Source: Micromussa lordhowensis
Taxonomy: Eukaryota > Cnidaria > Anthozoa > Scleractinia > Lobophylliidae
Length of the DNA stretch: 64,000 nucleotides
Reading direction: 5' to 3'
Assembly: GCA_964020085.1 (NCBI GenBank)
Contig: OZ026606.1
Coordinates: 15,340,849-15,404,848, forward strand
Shown here in pieces: positions 12,053-26,068 of the stretch. The notes under the pieces were generated by a model. That model was not told the DNA's origin. It searched no databases and worked only from the letters and a program-made list of their open reading frames with translations. The translations under genes were made by a program, and so were the position numbers. How positions within the stretch are numbered: the stretch's first letter is position 1; each line of letters opens with the position of its first letter.

Positions 12053-15000
12053 TCATCTCCTAATTAGAATGCACTTGAAGTACAAACATAGGAGAACATT
12101 TTGCTGCAAACCGCGGCTCCATAAGTGTCCGTAGAGCAGAGTTATGACAAATTTGGCAAAGACACCTAAATCGGCCATTTGCTGAGATTTTGCCAAGGGG
12201 GGACCAAGGCAAAATGGCCAAAAAAGTAGGCCGACTATGGGGGCTTCAAAAACACCCTGGCGCAAATCGCATCATCTCCTAATTAGAATGCACTTGAAGT
12301 GCAAACATAGGAGAACATTTTGCTGCAAACCGCGGCTCCATAAGTGTCCGTAGAGCAGAGTTATGACAAATTTGGCAAAGACACCTAAATCGGCCATTTT
12401 CTGAGATTTTGCCAAGGGGGGACCAAGGCAAAATGGCCAAAAAAGTAGGCTGACTATGGGGGCTTCAAAACAACCCTGGCGCAAATCACATCATCTCCTA
12501 ATTAGAATGCACTTGAAGTGCAAACATAGGAGAACATTTTGCTGCAAACCGCGGCTCCATAAGTGTCCGTAGAGCAGAGTTATGACAAATTTGGCAAAGA
12601 CACCTAAATCGGCCATTTTCTGAGATTTTGCCAAGGGGGGACCAAGGCAAAATGGCCAAAAAAGTAGGCTGACTATGGGGGCTTCAAAACCACCCTGGCG
12701 CAAATCACATCATCTCCTAATTAGAATGCACTTGAAGTGCAAACATAGGAGAACATTTTGCTGCAAACCGCGGCTCCATAAGTGTCCGTAGAGCAGAGTT
12801 ATGACAAATTTGGCAAAGACACCTAAATCGGCCATTTTCTGAGATTTTGCCAAGGGGGGACCAAGGCAAAATGGCCAAAAAAGTAGGCCGACTATGGGGG
12901 CTTCAAAAACACCCTGGCGCAAATCGCATCATCTCCTAATTAGAATGCACTTGAAGTGCAAACATAGGAGAACATTTTGCTGCAAACCGCGGCTCCATAA
13001 GTGTCCGTAGAGCAGAGTTATGACAAATTTGGCAAAGACACCTAAATCGGCCATTTTCTGAGATTTTGCCAAGGGGGGACCAAGGCAAAATGGCCAAAAA
13101 AGTAGGCCGACTATGGGGGCTTCAAAAACACCCTGGCGCAAATCGCATCATCTCCTAATTAGAATGCACTTGAAGTGCAAACATAGGAGAACATTTTGCT
13201 GCAAACCGCGGCTCCATAAGTGTCCGTAGAGCAGAGTTATGACAAATTTGGCAAAGACACCTAAATCGGCCATTTTCTGAGATTTTGCCAAGGGGGGACC
13301 AAGGCAAAATGGCCAAAAAAGTAGGCCGACTATGGGGGCTTCAAAAACACCCTGGCGCAAATCGCATCATCTCCTAATTAGAATGCACTTGAAGTGCAAA
13401 CATAGGAGAACATTTTGCTGCAAACCGCGGCTCGATAAGTGTCCGTAGAGCAGAGTTATGACAAATTTGGCAAAGACACCTAAATCGGCCATTTTCTGAG
13501 ATTTTGCCAAGGGGGGACCAAGGCAAAATGGCCAAAAAAGTAGGCCGACTATGGGGGCTTCAAAAACACCCTGGCGCAAATCGCATCATCTCCTAATTAG
13601 AATGCACTTGAAGTGCAAACATAGGAGAACATTTTGCTGCAAACCGCGGCTCCATAAGTGTCCGTAGAGCAGAGTTATGACAAATTTGGCAAAGACACCT
13701 AAATCGGCCATTTTCTGAGATTTTGCCAAGGGGGGACCAAGGCAAAATGGCCAAAAAAGTAGGCCGACTATGGGGGCTTCAAAAACACCCTGGCGCAAAT
13801 CGCATCATCTCCTAATTAGAATGCACTTGAAGTGCAAACATAGGAGAACATTTTGCTGCAAACCGCGGCTCCATAAGTGTCCGTAGAGCAGAGTTATGAC
13901 AAATTTGGCAAAGACACCTAAATCGGCCATTTTCTGAGATTTTGCCAAGGGGGGACCAAGGCAAAATGGCCAAAAAAGTAGGCCGACTATGGGGGCTTCA
14001 AAAACACCCTGGCGCAAATCGCATCATCTCCTAATTAGAATGCACTTGAAGTGCAAACATAGGAGAACATTTTGCTGCAAACCGCGGCTCGATAAGTGTC
14101 CGTAGAGCAGAGTTATGACAAATTTGGCAAAGACACCTAAATCGGCCATTTTCTGAGATTTTGCCAAGGGGGGACCAAGGCAAAATGGCCAAAAAAGTAG
14201 GCCGACTATGGGGGCTTCAAAAACACCCTGGCGCAAATCGCATCATCTCCTAATTAGAATGCACTTGAAGTGCAAACATAGGAGAACATTTTGCTGCAAA
14301 TCGCGGCTCCATAAGTGTCCGTAGAGCAGAGTTATGACAAATTTGGCAAAGACACCTAAATCGGCCATTTTCTGAGATTTTGCCAAGGGGGGACCAAGGC
14401 AAAATGGCCAAAAAAGTAGGCCGACTATGGGGGCTTCAAAAACACCCTGGCGCAAATCGCATCATCTCCTAATTAGAATGCACTTGAAGTGCAAACATAG
14501 GAGAACATTTTGCTGCAAACCGCGGCTCCATAAGTGTCCGTAGAGCAGAGTTATGACAAATTTGGCAAAGACACCTAAATCGGCCATTTTCTGAGATTTT
14601 GCCAAGGGGGGACCAAGGCAAAATGGCCAAAAAAGTAGGCTGACTATGGGGGCTTCAAAAACACCCTGGCGCAAATCACATCATCTCCTAATTAGAATGC
14701 ACTTGAAGTGCAAACATAGGAGAACATTTTGCTGCAAACCGCGGCTCCATAAGTGTCCGTAGAGCAGAGTTATGACAAATTTGGCAAAGACACCTAAATC
14801 GGCCATTTTCTGAGATTTTGCCAAGGGGGGACCAAGGCAAAATGGCCAAAAAAGTAGGCCGACTATGGGGGCTTCAAAAACACCCTGGCGCAAATCGCAT
14901 CATCTCCTAATTAGAATGCACTTAAAGTGCAAACATAGGAGAACATTTTGCTGCAAACCGCGGCTCCATAAGTGTCCGTAGAGCAGAGTTATGACAAATT

Positions 15001-15337
15001 TGGCAAAGACACCTAAATCGGCCATTTTCTGAGATTTTGCCAAGGGGGGACCAAGGCAAAATGGCCAAAAAAGTAGGCTGACTATGGGGGCTTCAAAAAC
15101 ACCCTGGCGCAAATCACATCATCTCCTAATTAGAATGCACTTGAAGTGCAAACATAGGAGAACATTTTGCTGCAAACCGCGGCTCCATAAGTGTCCGTAG
15201 AGCAGAGTTATGACAAATTTGGCAAAGACACCTAAATCGGCCATTTTCTGAGATTTTGCCAAGGGGGGACCAAGGCAAAATGGCCAAAAAAGTAGGCCGA
15301 CTATGGGGGCTTCAAAAACACCCTGGCGCAAATCGCA
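12053..15337 (+). repeat. 15-monomer block, right copy
   Basis: The type order is 129G, S with AAAACAACCC at 196-205, S/G, C, C, C, W, C, C, W, D, S, C, S(P), C. It matches 5925-9209, except that one extra S monomer follows the first and one S monomer is missing after D. The offset is therefore 6128 bp at the left, 6347 bp in the middle and 6128 bp again at the right. The AAAACAACCC copy keeps the 200C of type G and adds a change at 201, so it probably derives from a duplicated G copy. Confidence 0.85.
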
Positions 15338-17965
15338 TCATCTCCTAATTAGAATGCACTTGAAGTGCAAACATAGGAGAACATTTTGCTGCAAACCGCG
15401 GCTCCATAAGTGTCCGTAGAGCAGAGTTATGACAAATTTGGCAAAGACACCTAAATCGGCCATTTTCTGAGATTTTGCCAAGGGGGGACCAAGGCAAAAT
15501 GGCCAAAAAAGTAGGCCGACTATGGGGGCTTCAAAAACACCCTGGCGCAAATCGCATCATCTCCTAATTAAAATGCACTTGAAGTGCAAACATAGGAGAA
15601 CATTTTGCTGCAAACCGCGGCTCGATAAGTGTCCGTAGAGCAGAGTTATGACAAATTTGGCAAAGACACCTAAATCGGCCATTTTCTGAGATTTTGCCAA
15701 GGGGGGACCAAGGCAAAATGGCCAAAAAAGTAGGCCGACTATGGGGGCTTCAAAAACACCCTGGCGCAAATCGCATCATCTCCTAATTAGAATGCACTTG
15801 AAGTGCAAACATAGGAGAACATTTTGCTGCAAATCGCGGCTCCATAAGTGTCCGTAGAGCAGAGTTATGACAAATTTGGCAAAGACACCTAAATCGGCCA
15901 TTTTCTGAGATTTTGCCAAGGGGGGACCAAGGCAAAATGGCCAAAAAAGTAGGCCGACTATGGGGGCTTCAAAAACACCCTGGCGCAAATCGCATCATCT
16001 CCTAATTAGAATGCACTTGAAGTGCAAACATAGGAGAACATTTTGCTGCAAACCGCGGCTCCATAAGTGTCCGTAGAGCAGAGTTATGACAAATTTGGCA
16101 AAGACACCTAAATCGGCCATTTTCTGAGATTTTGCCAAGGGGGGACAAAGGCAAAATGGCCAAAAAAGTAGGCTGACTATGGGGGCTTCAAAAACACCCT
16201 GGCGCAAATCACATCATCTTCTAATTAGAATGCACTTGAAGTGCAAACATAGGAGAACATTTTGCTGCAAACCGCGGCTCCATAAGTGTCCGTAGAGCAG
16301 AGTTATGACAAATTTGGCAAAGACACCTAAATCGGCCATTTTCTGAGATTTTGCCAAGGGGGGACCAAGGCAAAATGGCCAAAAAAGTAGGCCGACTATG
16401 GGGGCTTCAAAAACACCCTGGCGCAAATCGCATCATCTCCTAATTAGAATGCACTTGAAGTGCAAACATAGGAGAACATTTTGCTGCAAACCGCGGCTCC
16501 ATAAGTGTCCGTAGAGCAGAGTTATGACAAATTTGGCAAAGACACCTAAATCGGCCATTTTCTGAGATTTTGCCAAGGGGGGACCAAGGCAAAATGGCCA
16601 AAAAAGTAGGCCGACTATGGGGGCTTCAAAAACACCCTGGCGCAAATCGCATCATCTCCTAATTAGAATGCACTTGAAGTGCAAACATAGGAGAACATTT
16701 TGCTGCAAACCGCGGCTCGATAAGTGTCCGTAGAGCAGAGTTATGACAAATTTGGCAAAGACACCTAAATCGGCCATTTTCTGAGATTTTGCCAAGGGGG
16801 GACCAAGGCAAAATGGCCAAAAAAGTAGGCCGACTATGGGGGCTTCAAAAAAACCCTGGCGCAAATCGCATCATCTCCTAATTAGAATGCACTTGAAGTG
16901 CAAACATAGGAGAACATTTTGCTGCAAACCGCGGCTCCATAAGTGTCCGTAGAGCAGAGTTATGACAAATTTGGCAAAGACACCTAAATCGGCCATTTTC
17001 TGAGATTTTGCCAAGGGGGGACCAAGGCAAAATGGCCAAAAAAGTAGGCTGACTATGGGGGCTTCAAAAACACCCTGGCGCAAATGACATCATCTCCTAA
17101 TTAGAATGCACTTGAAGTGCAAACATAGGAGAACATTTTGCTGCAAACCGCGGCTCCATAAGTGTCCGTAGAGCAGAGTTATGACAAATTTGGCAAAGAC
17201 ACCTAAATCGGCCATTTTCTGAGATTTTGCCAAGGGGGGACCAAGGCAAAATGGCCAAAAAAGTAGGCCGAATATGGGGGCTTCAAAAACACCCTGGCGC
17301 AAATCGCATCATCTCCTAATTAGAATGCACTTGAAGTGCAAACATAGGAGAACATTTTGCTGCAAACCGCGGCTCCATAAGTGTCCGTAGAGCAGAGTTA
17401 TGACAAATTTGGCAAAGACACCTAAATCGGCCATTTTCTGAGATTTTGCCAAGGGGGGACCAAGGCAAAATGGCCAAAAAAGTAGGCCGACTATGGGGGC
17501 TTCAAAAACACCCTGGCGCAAATCGCATCATCTCCTAATTAGAATGCACTTGAAGTGCAAACATAGGAGAACATTTTGCTGCAAACCGCGGCTCCATAAG
17601 TGTCCGTAGAGCAGAGTTATGACAAATTTGGCAAAGACACCTAAATCGGCCATTTTCTGAGATTTTGCCAAGGGGGGACCAAGGCAAAATGGCCAAAAAA
17701 GTAGGCCGACTATGGGGGCTTCAAAAACACCCTGGCGCAAATCGCATCATCTCCTAATTAGAATGCACTTGAAGTGCAAACATAGGAGAACATTTTGCTG
17801 CAAATCGCGGCTCCATAAGTGTCCGTAGAGCAGAGTTATGACAAATTTGGCAAAGACACCTAAATCGGCCATTTTCTGAGATTTTGCCAAGGGGGGACCA
17901 AGGCAAAATGGCCAAAAAAGTAGGCCGACTATGGGGGCTTCAAAAACACCCTGGCGCAAATCGCA
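15338..17965 (+). repeat. Right part of domain II: shuffled W, D and S copies
   Basis: The order is C, W(15A), D, S, C, C, W, S, C, C, C, D. The sequence W-D-S repeats that at 14024-14680, 1533 bp (seven monomers) to the left. The copy at 16871 ends with GA in place of CG at 216-217. Private changes occur at 16147, 16220, 16851 and 17272. The last W copy starts at 16652 and the last D copy at 17747. Confidence 0.8.
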
Positions 17966-20374
17966 TCATCTCCTAATTAAAATGCACTTGAAGTGCAAAC
18001 ATAGGAGAACATTTTGCTGCAAACCGCGGCTCCATAAGTTTCCGTAGAGCAGAGTTATGACAAATTTGGCAAAGACACCTAAATCGGCCATTTTCTGAGA
18101 TTTTGCCAAGGGGGGACCAAGGCAAAATGGCCAAAAAAGTAGGCCGACTATGGGGGCTTCAAAAACACCCTGGCGCAAATCGCATCATCTCCTAATTAGA
18201 ATGCACTTGAAGTGCAAACATAGGAGAACATTTTGCTGCAAACCGCGGCTCCATAAGTGTCCGTAGAGCAGAGTTATGACAAATTTGGCAAAGACACCTA
18301 AATCGGCCATTTTCTGAGATTTTGCCAAGGGGGGACCAAGGCAAAATGGCCAAAAAAGTAGGCCGACTATGGGGGCTTCAAAAACACCCTGGCGCAAATC
18401 GCATCATCTCCTAATTAGAATGCACTTGAAGTGCAAACATAGGAGAACATTTTGCTGCAAACCGCGGCTCCATAAGTGTCCGTAGAGCAGAGTTATGACA
18501 AATTTGGCAAAGACACCTAAATCGGCCATTTTCTGAGATTTTGCCAAGGGGGGACCAAGGCAAAATGGCCAAAAAAGTAGGCCGACTATGGGGGCTTCAA
18601 AAACACCCTGGCGCAAATCGCATCATCTCCTAATTAGAATGCACTTGAAGTGCAAACATAGGAGAACATTTTGCTGCAAACCGCGGCTCCATAAGTGTCC
18701 GTAGAGCAGAGTTATGACAAATTTGGCAAAGACACCTAAATCGGCCATTTTCTGAGATTTTGCCAAGGGGGGACCAAGGCAAAATGGCCAAAAAAGTAGG
18801 CCGACTATGGGGGCTTCAAAAACACCCTGGCGCAAATCGCATCATCTCCTAATTAGAATGCACTTGAAGTGCAAACATAGGAGAACATTTTGCTGCAAAC
18901 CGCGGCTCCATAAGTTTCCGTAGAGCAGAGTTATGACAAATTTGGCAAAGACACCTAAATCGGCCATTTTCTGAGATTTTGCCAAGGGGGGACCAAGGCA
19001 AAATGGCCAAAAAAGTAGGCCGACTATGGGGGCTTCAAAAACACCCTGGCGCAAATCGCATCATCTCCTAATTAGAATGCACTTGAAGTGCAAACATAGG
19101 AGAACATTTTGCTGCAAACCGCGGCTCCATAAGTGTCCGTAGAGCAGAGTTATGACAAATTTGGCAAAGACACCTAAATCGGCCATTTTCTTAGATTTTG
19201 CCAAGGGGGGACCAAGGCAAAATGGCCAAAAAAGTAGGCTGACTATGGGGGCTTCAAAAACACCCTGGCGCAAATCGCATCATCTCCTAATTAGAATGCA
19301 CTTGAAGTGCAAACATAGGAGAACATTTTGCTGCAAACCGCGGCTCCATAAGTGTCCGTAGAGCAGAGTTATGACAAATTTGGCAAAGACACCTAAATCG
19401 GCCATTTTCTGAGATTTTGCCAAGGGGGGACCAAGGCAAAATGGCCAAAAAAGTAGGCCGACTATGGGGGCTTCAAAAACACCCTGGCGCAAATCGCATC
19501 ATCTCCTAATTAGAATGCACTTGAAGTGCAAACATAGGAGAACATTTTGCTGCAAACCGCGGCTCCATAAGTTTCCGTAGAGCAGAGTTATGACAAATTT
19601 GGCAAAGACACCTAAATCGGCCATTTTCTGAGATTTTGCCAAGGGGGGACCAAGGCAAAATGGCCAAAAAAGTAGGCCGACTATGGGGGCTTCAAAAACA
19701 CCCTGGCGCAAATCGCATCATCTCCTAATTAGAATGCACTTGAAGTGCAAACATAGGAGAACATTTTGCTGCAAACCGCGGCTCCATAAGTGTCCGTAGA
19801 GCAGAGTTATGACAAATTTGGCAAAGACACCTAAATCGGCCATTTTCTGAGATTTTGCCAAGGGGGGACCAAGGCAAAATGGCCAAAAAAGTAGGCCGAC
19901 TATGGGGGCTTCAAAAACACCCTGGCGCAAATCGCATCATCTCCTAATTAGAATGCACTTGAAGTGCAAACATAGGAGAACATTTTGCTGCAAACCGCGG
20001 CTCCATAAGTGTCCGTAGAGCAGAGTTATGACAAATTTGGCAAAGACACCTAAATCGGCCATTTTCTGAGATTTTGCCAAGGGGGGACCAAGGCAAAATG
20101 GCCAAAAAAGTAGGCCGACTATGGGGGCTTCAAAAACACCCTGGCGCAAATCGCATCATCTCCTAATTAGAATGCACTTGAAGTGCAAACATAGGAGAAC
20201 ATTTTGCTGCAAACCGCGGCTCCATAAGTGTCCGTAGAGCAGAGTTATGACAAATTTGGCAAAGACACCTAAATCGGCCATTTTCTGAGATTTTGCCAAG
20301 GGGGGACCAAGGCAAAATGGCCAAAAAAGTAGGCCGACTATGGGGCCTTCAAAAACACCCTGGCGCAAATCGCA
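17966..20374 (+). repeat. Start of domain III: N monomers and first K monomer
   Basis: The order is N(15A), C, C, C, N, K, C, N, C, C, C (private change at 20346). The first K copy of the window starts at 19061 and combines T at 132 with T at 180. From here on the W, D and S+217A types are absent. Confidence 0.8.
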
Positions 20375-23300
20375 TCATCTCCTAATTAGAATGTACTTGA
20401 AGTGCAAACATAGGAGAACATTTTGCTGCAAACCGCGGCTCCATAAGTTTCCGTAGAGCAGAGTTATGACAAATTTGGCAAAGACACCTAAATCGGCCAT
20501 TTTCTGAGATTTTGCCAAGGGGGGACCAAGGCAAAATGGCCAAAAAAGTAGGCCGACTATGGGGGCTTCAAAAACACCCTGGCGCAAATCGCATCATCTC
20601 CTAATTAGAATGCACTTGAAGTGCAAACATAGGAGAACATTTTGCTGCAAACCGCGGCTCCATAAGTGTCCGTAGAGCAGAGTTATGACAAATTTGGCAA
20701 AGACACCTAAATCGGCCATTTTCTTAGATTTTGCCAAGGGTGGACCAAGGCAAAATGGCCAAAAAAGTAGGCTGACTATGGGGGCTTCAAAAACACCCTG
20801 GCGCAAATCGCATCATCTCCTAATTAGAATGCACTTGAAGTGCAAACATAGGAGAACATTTTGCTGCAAACCGCGGCTCCATAAGTGTCCGTAGAGCAGA
20901 GTTATGACAAATTTGGCAAAGACACCTAAATCGGCCATTTTCTGAGATTTTGCCAAGGGGGGACCAAGGCAAAATGGCCAAAAAAGTAGGCCGACTATGG
21001 GGGCTTCAAAACCACCCTGGCGCAAATCGCATCATCTCCTAATTAGAATGCACTTGAAGTGCAAACATAGGAGAACATTTTGCTGCAAACCGCGGCTCCA
21101 TAAGTTTCCGTAGAGCAGAGTTATGACAAATTTGGCAAAGACACCTAAATCGGCCATTTTCTTAGATTTTGCCAAGGGGGGACCAAGGCAAAATGGCCAA
21201 AAAAGTAGGCTGACTATGGGGGCTTCAAAAACACCCTGGCGCAAATCGCATCATCTCCTAATTAGAATGCACTTGAAGTGCAAACATAGGAGAACATTTT
21301 GCTGCAAACCGCGGCTCCATAAGTGTCCGTAGAGCAGAGTTATGACAAATTTGGCAAAGACACCTAAATCGGCCATTTTCTGAGATTTTGCCAAGGGGGG
21401 ACCAAGGCAAAATGGCCAAAAAAGTAGGCCGACTATGGGGGCTTCAAAAACACCCTGGCGCAAATCGCATCATCTCCTAATTAGAATGTACTTGAAGTGC
21501 AAACATAGGAGAACATTTTGCTGCAAACCGCGGCTCCATAAGTTTCCGTAGAGCAGAGTTATGACAAATTTGGCAAAGACACCTAAATCGGCCATTTTCT
21601 GAGATTTTGCCAAGGGGGGACCAAGGCAAAATGGCCAAAAAAGTAGGCCGACTATGGGGGCTTCAAAAACACCCTGGCGCAAATCGCATCATCTCCTAAT
21701 TAGAATGCACTTGAAGTGCAAACATAGGAGAACATTTTGCTGCAAACCGCGGCTCCATAAGTGTCCGTAGAGCAGAGTTATGACAAATTTGGCAAAGACA
21801 CCTAAATCGGCCATTTTCTTAGATTTTGCCAAGGGGGGACCAAGGCAAAATGGCCAAAAAAGTAGGCCGACTATGGGGGCTTCAAAAACACCCTGGCGCA
21901 AATCGCATCATCTCCTAATTAGAATGCACTTGAAGTGCAAACATAGGAGAACATTTTGCTGCAAACCGCGGCTCCATAAGTGTCCGTAGAGCAGAGTTAT
22001 GACAAATTTGGCAAAGACACCTAAATCGGCCATTTTCTGAGATTTTGCCAAGGGGGGACCAAGGCAAAATGGCCAAAAAAGTAGGCCGACTATGGGGGCT
22101 TCAAAAACACCCTGGCGCAAATCGCATCATCTCCTAATTAGAATGTACTTGAAGTGCAAACATAGGAGAACATTTTGCTGCAAACCGCGGCTCCATAAGT
22201 TTCCGTAGAGCAGAGTTATGACAAATTTGGCAAAGACACCTAAATCGGCCATTTTCTGAGATTTTGCCAAGGGGGGACCAAGGCAAAATGGCCAAAAAAG
22301 TAGGCCGACTATGGGGGCTTCAAAAACACCCTGGCGCAAATCGCATCATCTCCTAATTAGAATGCACTTGAAGTGCAAACATAGGAGAACATTTTGCTGC
22401 AAACCGCGGCTCCATAAGTGTCCGTAGAGCAGAGTTATGACAAATTTGGCAAAGACACCTAAATCGGCCATTTTCTTAGATTTTGCCAAGGGGGGACCAA
22501 GGCAAAATGGCCAAAAAAGTAGGCTGACTATGGGGGCTTCAAAAACACCCTGGCGCAAATCGCATCATCTCCTAATTAGAATGCACTTGAAGTGCAAACA
22601 TAGGAGAACATTTTGCTGCAAACCGCGGCTCCATAAGTGTCCGTAGAGCAGAGTTATGACAAATTTGGCAAAGACACCTAAATCGGCCATTTTCTTAGAT
22701 TTTGCCAAGGGGGGACCAAGGCAAAATGGCCAAAAAAGTAGGCTGACTATGGGGGCTTCAAAAACACCCTGGCGCAAATCGCATCATCTCCTAATTAGAA
22801 TGCACTTGAAGTGCAAACATAGGAGAACATTTTGCTGCAAACCGCGGCTCCATAAGTGTCCGTAGAGCAGAGTTATGACAAATTTGGCAAAGACACCTAA
22901 ATCGGCCATTTTCTGAGATTTTGCCAAGGGGGGACCAAGGCAAAATGGCCAAAAAAGTAGGCCGACTATGGGGGCTTCAAAACCACCCTGGCGCAAATCG
23001 CATCATCTCCTAATTAGAATGCACTTGAAGTGCAAACATAGGAGAACATTTTGCTGCAAACCGCGGCTCCATAAGTTTCCGTAGAGCAGAGTTATGACAA
23101 ATTTGGCAAAGACACCTAAATCGGCCATTTTCTTAGATTTTGCCAAGGGGGGACCAAGGCAAAATGGCCAAAAAAGTAGGCTGACTATGGGGGCTTCAAA
23201 AACACCCTGGCGCAAATCGCATCATCTCCTAATTAGAATGCACTTAAAGTGCAAACATAGGAGAACATTTTGCTGCAAACCGCGGCTCCATAAGTGTCCG

Positions 23301-23659
23301 TAGAGCAGAGTTATGACAAATTTGGCAAAGACACCTAAATCGGCCATTTTCTGAGATTTTGCCAAGGGGGGACCAAGGCAAAATGGCCAAAAAAGTAGGC
23401 CGACTATGGGGGCTTCAAAACCACCCTGGCGCAAATCGCATCATCTCCTAATTAGAATGCACTTGAAGTGCAAACATAGGAGAACATTTTGCTGCAAGCC
23501 GCGGCTCCATAAGTGTCCGTAGAGCAGAGTTATGACAAATTTGGCAAAGACACCTAAATCGGCCATTTTCTGAGATTTTGCCAAGGGGGGACCAAGGCAA
23601 AATGGCCAAAAAAGTAGGCCGACTATGGGGGCTTCAAAAACACCCTGGCGCAAATCGCA
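20375..23659 (+). repeat. N(tgtactt)-K-G-NK block and its expanded repeat
   Basis: Three N copies (20375, 21470, 22127) share a private C-to-T change in the left arm of the 13-base palindrome (monomer 20). The order N, K, G, NK at 20375-21250 recurs at 22127-23221 as N, K, K, G, NK, so one K monomer has been added. NK copies (21032, 23003) carry T at 75, 132 and 180 together. The intervening copies are C, N, k, C. The block ends with G(P) at 23222 and a C copy with a private change at 23441. Confidence 0.85.
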
Positions 23660-26068
23660 TCATCTCCTAATTAGAATGCACTTGAAGTGCAAACATAGGA
23701 GAACATTTTGCTGCAAACCGCGGCTCCATAAGTGTCCGTAGAGCAGAGTTATGACAAATTTGGCAAAGACACCTAAATCGGCCATTTTCTTAGATTTTGC
23801 CAAGGGGGGACCAAGGCAAAATGGCCAAAAAAGTAGGCTGACTATGGGGGCTTCAAAAACACCCTGGCGCAAATCGCATCATCTCCTAATTAGAATGCAC
23901 TTGAAGTGCAAACATAGGAGAACATTTTGCTGCAAACCGCGGCTCCATAAGTGTCCGTAGAGCAGAGTTATGACAAATTTGGCAAAGACACCTAAATCGG
24001 CCATTTTCTGAGATTTTGCCAAGGGGGGACCAAGGCAAAATGGCCAAAAAAGTAGGCCGACTATGGGGGCTTCAAAAACACCCTGGCGCAAATCGCATCA
24101 TCTCCTAATTAGAATGCACTTGAAGTGCAAACATAGGAGAACATTTTGCTGCAAACCGCGGCTCCATAAGTTTCCGTAGAGCAGAGTTATGACAAATTTG
24201 GCAAAGACACCTAAATCGGCCATTTTCTGAGATTTTGCCAAGGGGGGACCAAGGCAAAATGGCCAAAAAAGTAGGCCGACTATGGGGGCTTCAAAAACAC
24301 CCTGGCGCAAATCGCATCATCTCCTAATTAGAATGCACTTGAAGTGCAAACATAGGAGAACATTTTGCTGCAAACCGCGGCTCCATAAGTGTCCGTAGAG
24401 CAGAGTTATGACAAATTTGGCAAAGACACCTAAATCGGCCATTTTCTGAGATTTTGCCAAGGGGGGACCAAGGCAAAATGGCCAAAAAAGTAGGCCGACT
24501 ATGGGGGCTTCAAAAACACCCTGGCGCAAATCGCATCATCTCCTAATTAGAATGCACTTGAAGTGCAAACATAGGAGAACATTTTGCTGCAAACCGCGGC
24601 TCCATAAGTGTCCGTAGAGCAGAGTTATGACAAATTTGGCAAAGACACCTAAATCGGCCATTTTCTGAGATTTTGCCAAGGGGGGACCAAGGCAAAATGG
24701 CCAAAAAAGTAGGCCGACTATGGGGGCTTCAAAAACACCCTGGCGCAAATCGCATCATCTCCTAATTAGAATGCACTTGAAGTGCAAACATAGGAGAACA
24801 TTTTGCTGCAAACCGCGGCTCCATAAGTGTCCGTAGAGCAGAGTTATGACAAATTTGGCAAAGACACCTAAATCGGCCATTTTCTGAGATTTTGCCAAGG
24901 GGGGACCAAGGCAAAATGGCCAAAAAAGTAGGCCGACTATGGGGGCTTCAAAAACACCCTGGCGCAAATCGCATCATCTCCTAATTAGAATGCACTTGAA
25001 GTGCAAACATAGGAGAACATTTTGCTGCAAACCGCGGCTCCATAAGTGTCCGTAGAGCAGAGTTATGACAAATTTGGCAAAGACACCTAAATCGGCCATT
25101 TTCTGAGATTTTGCCAAGGGGGGACCAAGGCAAAATGGCCAAAAAAGTAGGCCGACTATGGGGGCTTCAAAAACACCCTGGCGCAAATCACATCATCTCC
25201 TAATTAGAATGCACTTGAAGTGCAAACATAGGAGAACATTTTGCTGCAAACCGCGGCTCCATAAGTGTCCGTAGAGCAGAGTTATGACAAATTTGGCAAA
25301 GACACCTAAATCGGCCATTTTCTGAGATTTTGCCAAGGGGGGACCAAGGCAAAATGGCCAAAAAAGTAGGCCGACTATGGGGGCTTCAAAAACACCCTGG
25401 CGCAAATCGCATCATCTCCTAATTAGAATGCACTTGAAGTGCAAACATAGGAGAACATTTTGCTGCAAACCGCGGCTCCATAAGTGTCCGTAGAGCAGAG
25501 TTATGACAAATTTGGCAAAGACACCTAAATCGGCCATTTTCTGAGATTTTGCCAAGGGGGGACCAAGGCAAAATGGCCAAAAAAGTAGGCCGACTATGGG
25601 GGCTTCAAAAACACCCTGGCGCAAATCGCATCATCTCCTAATTAGAATGCACTTGAAGTGCAAACATAGGAGAACATTTTGCTGCAAACCGCGGCTCCAT
25701 AAGTGTCCGTAGAGCAGAGTTATGACAAATTTGGCAAAGACACCTAAATCGGCCATTTTCTGAGATTTTGCCAAGGGGGGACCAAGGCAAAATGGCCAAA
25801 AAAGTAGGCCGACTATGGGGGCTTCAAAAACACCCTGGCGCAAATCGCATCATCTCCTAATTAGAATGCACTTGAAGTGCAAACATAGGAGAACATTTTG
25901 CTGCAAACCGCGGCTCCATAAGTGTCCGTAGAGCAGAGTTATGACAAATTTGGCAAAGACACCTAAATCGGCCATTTTCTGAGATTTTGCCAAGGGGGGA
26001 CCAAGGCAAAATGGCCAAAAAAGTAGGCCGACTATGGGGGCTTCAAAAACACCCTGGCGCAAATCGCA
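23660..26068 (+). repeat. K-C-N followed by a run of eight consensus monomers
   Basis: K at 23660, C at 23879 and N at 24098 are followed by eight C-type copies (24317-26068). The only change I noticed in the run is A at 217 in the copy starting at 24974. It is one of three eight-copy C runs; the others are 53441-55192 and 55631-57382. Confidence 0.8.

Noticed and set aside
19152..19361. 69-codon plus-strand frames in K and k monomers
   Set aside because: They are open only because T at monomer position 132 removes a TGA stop; they track that single variant and nothing else.
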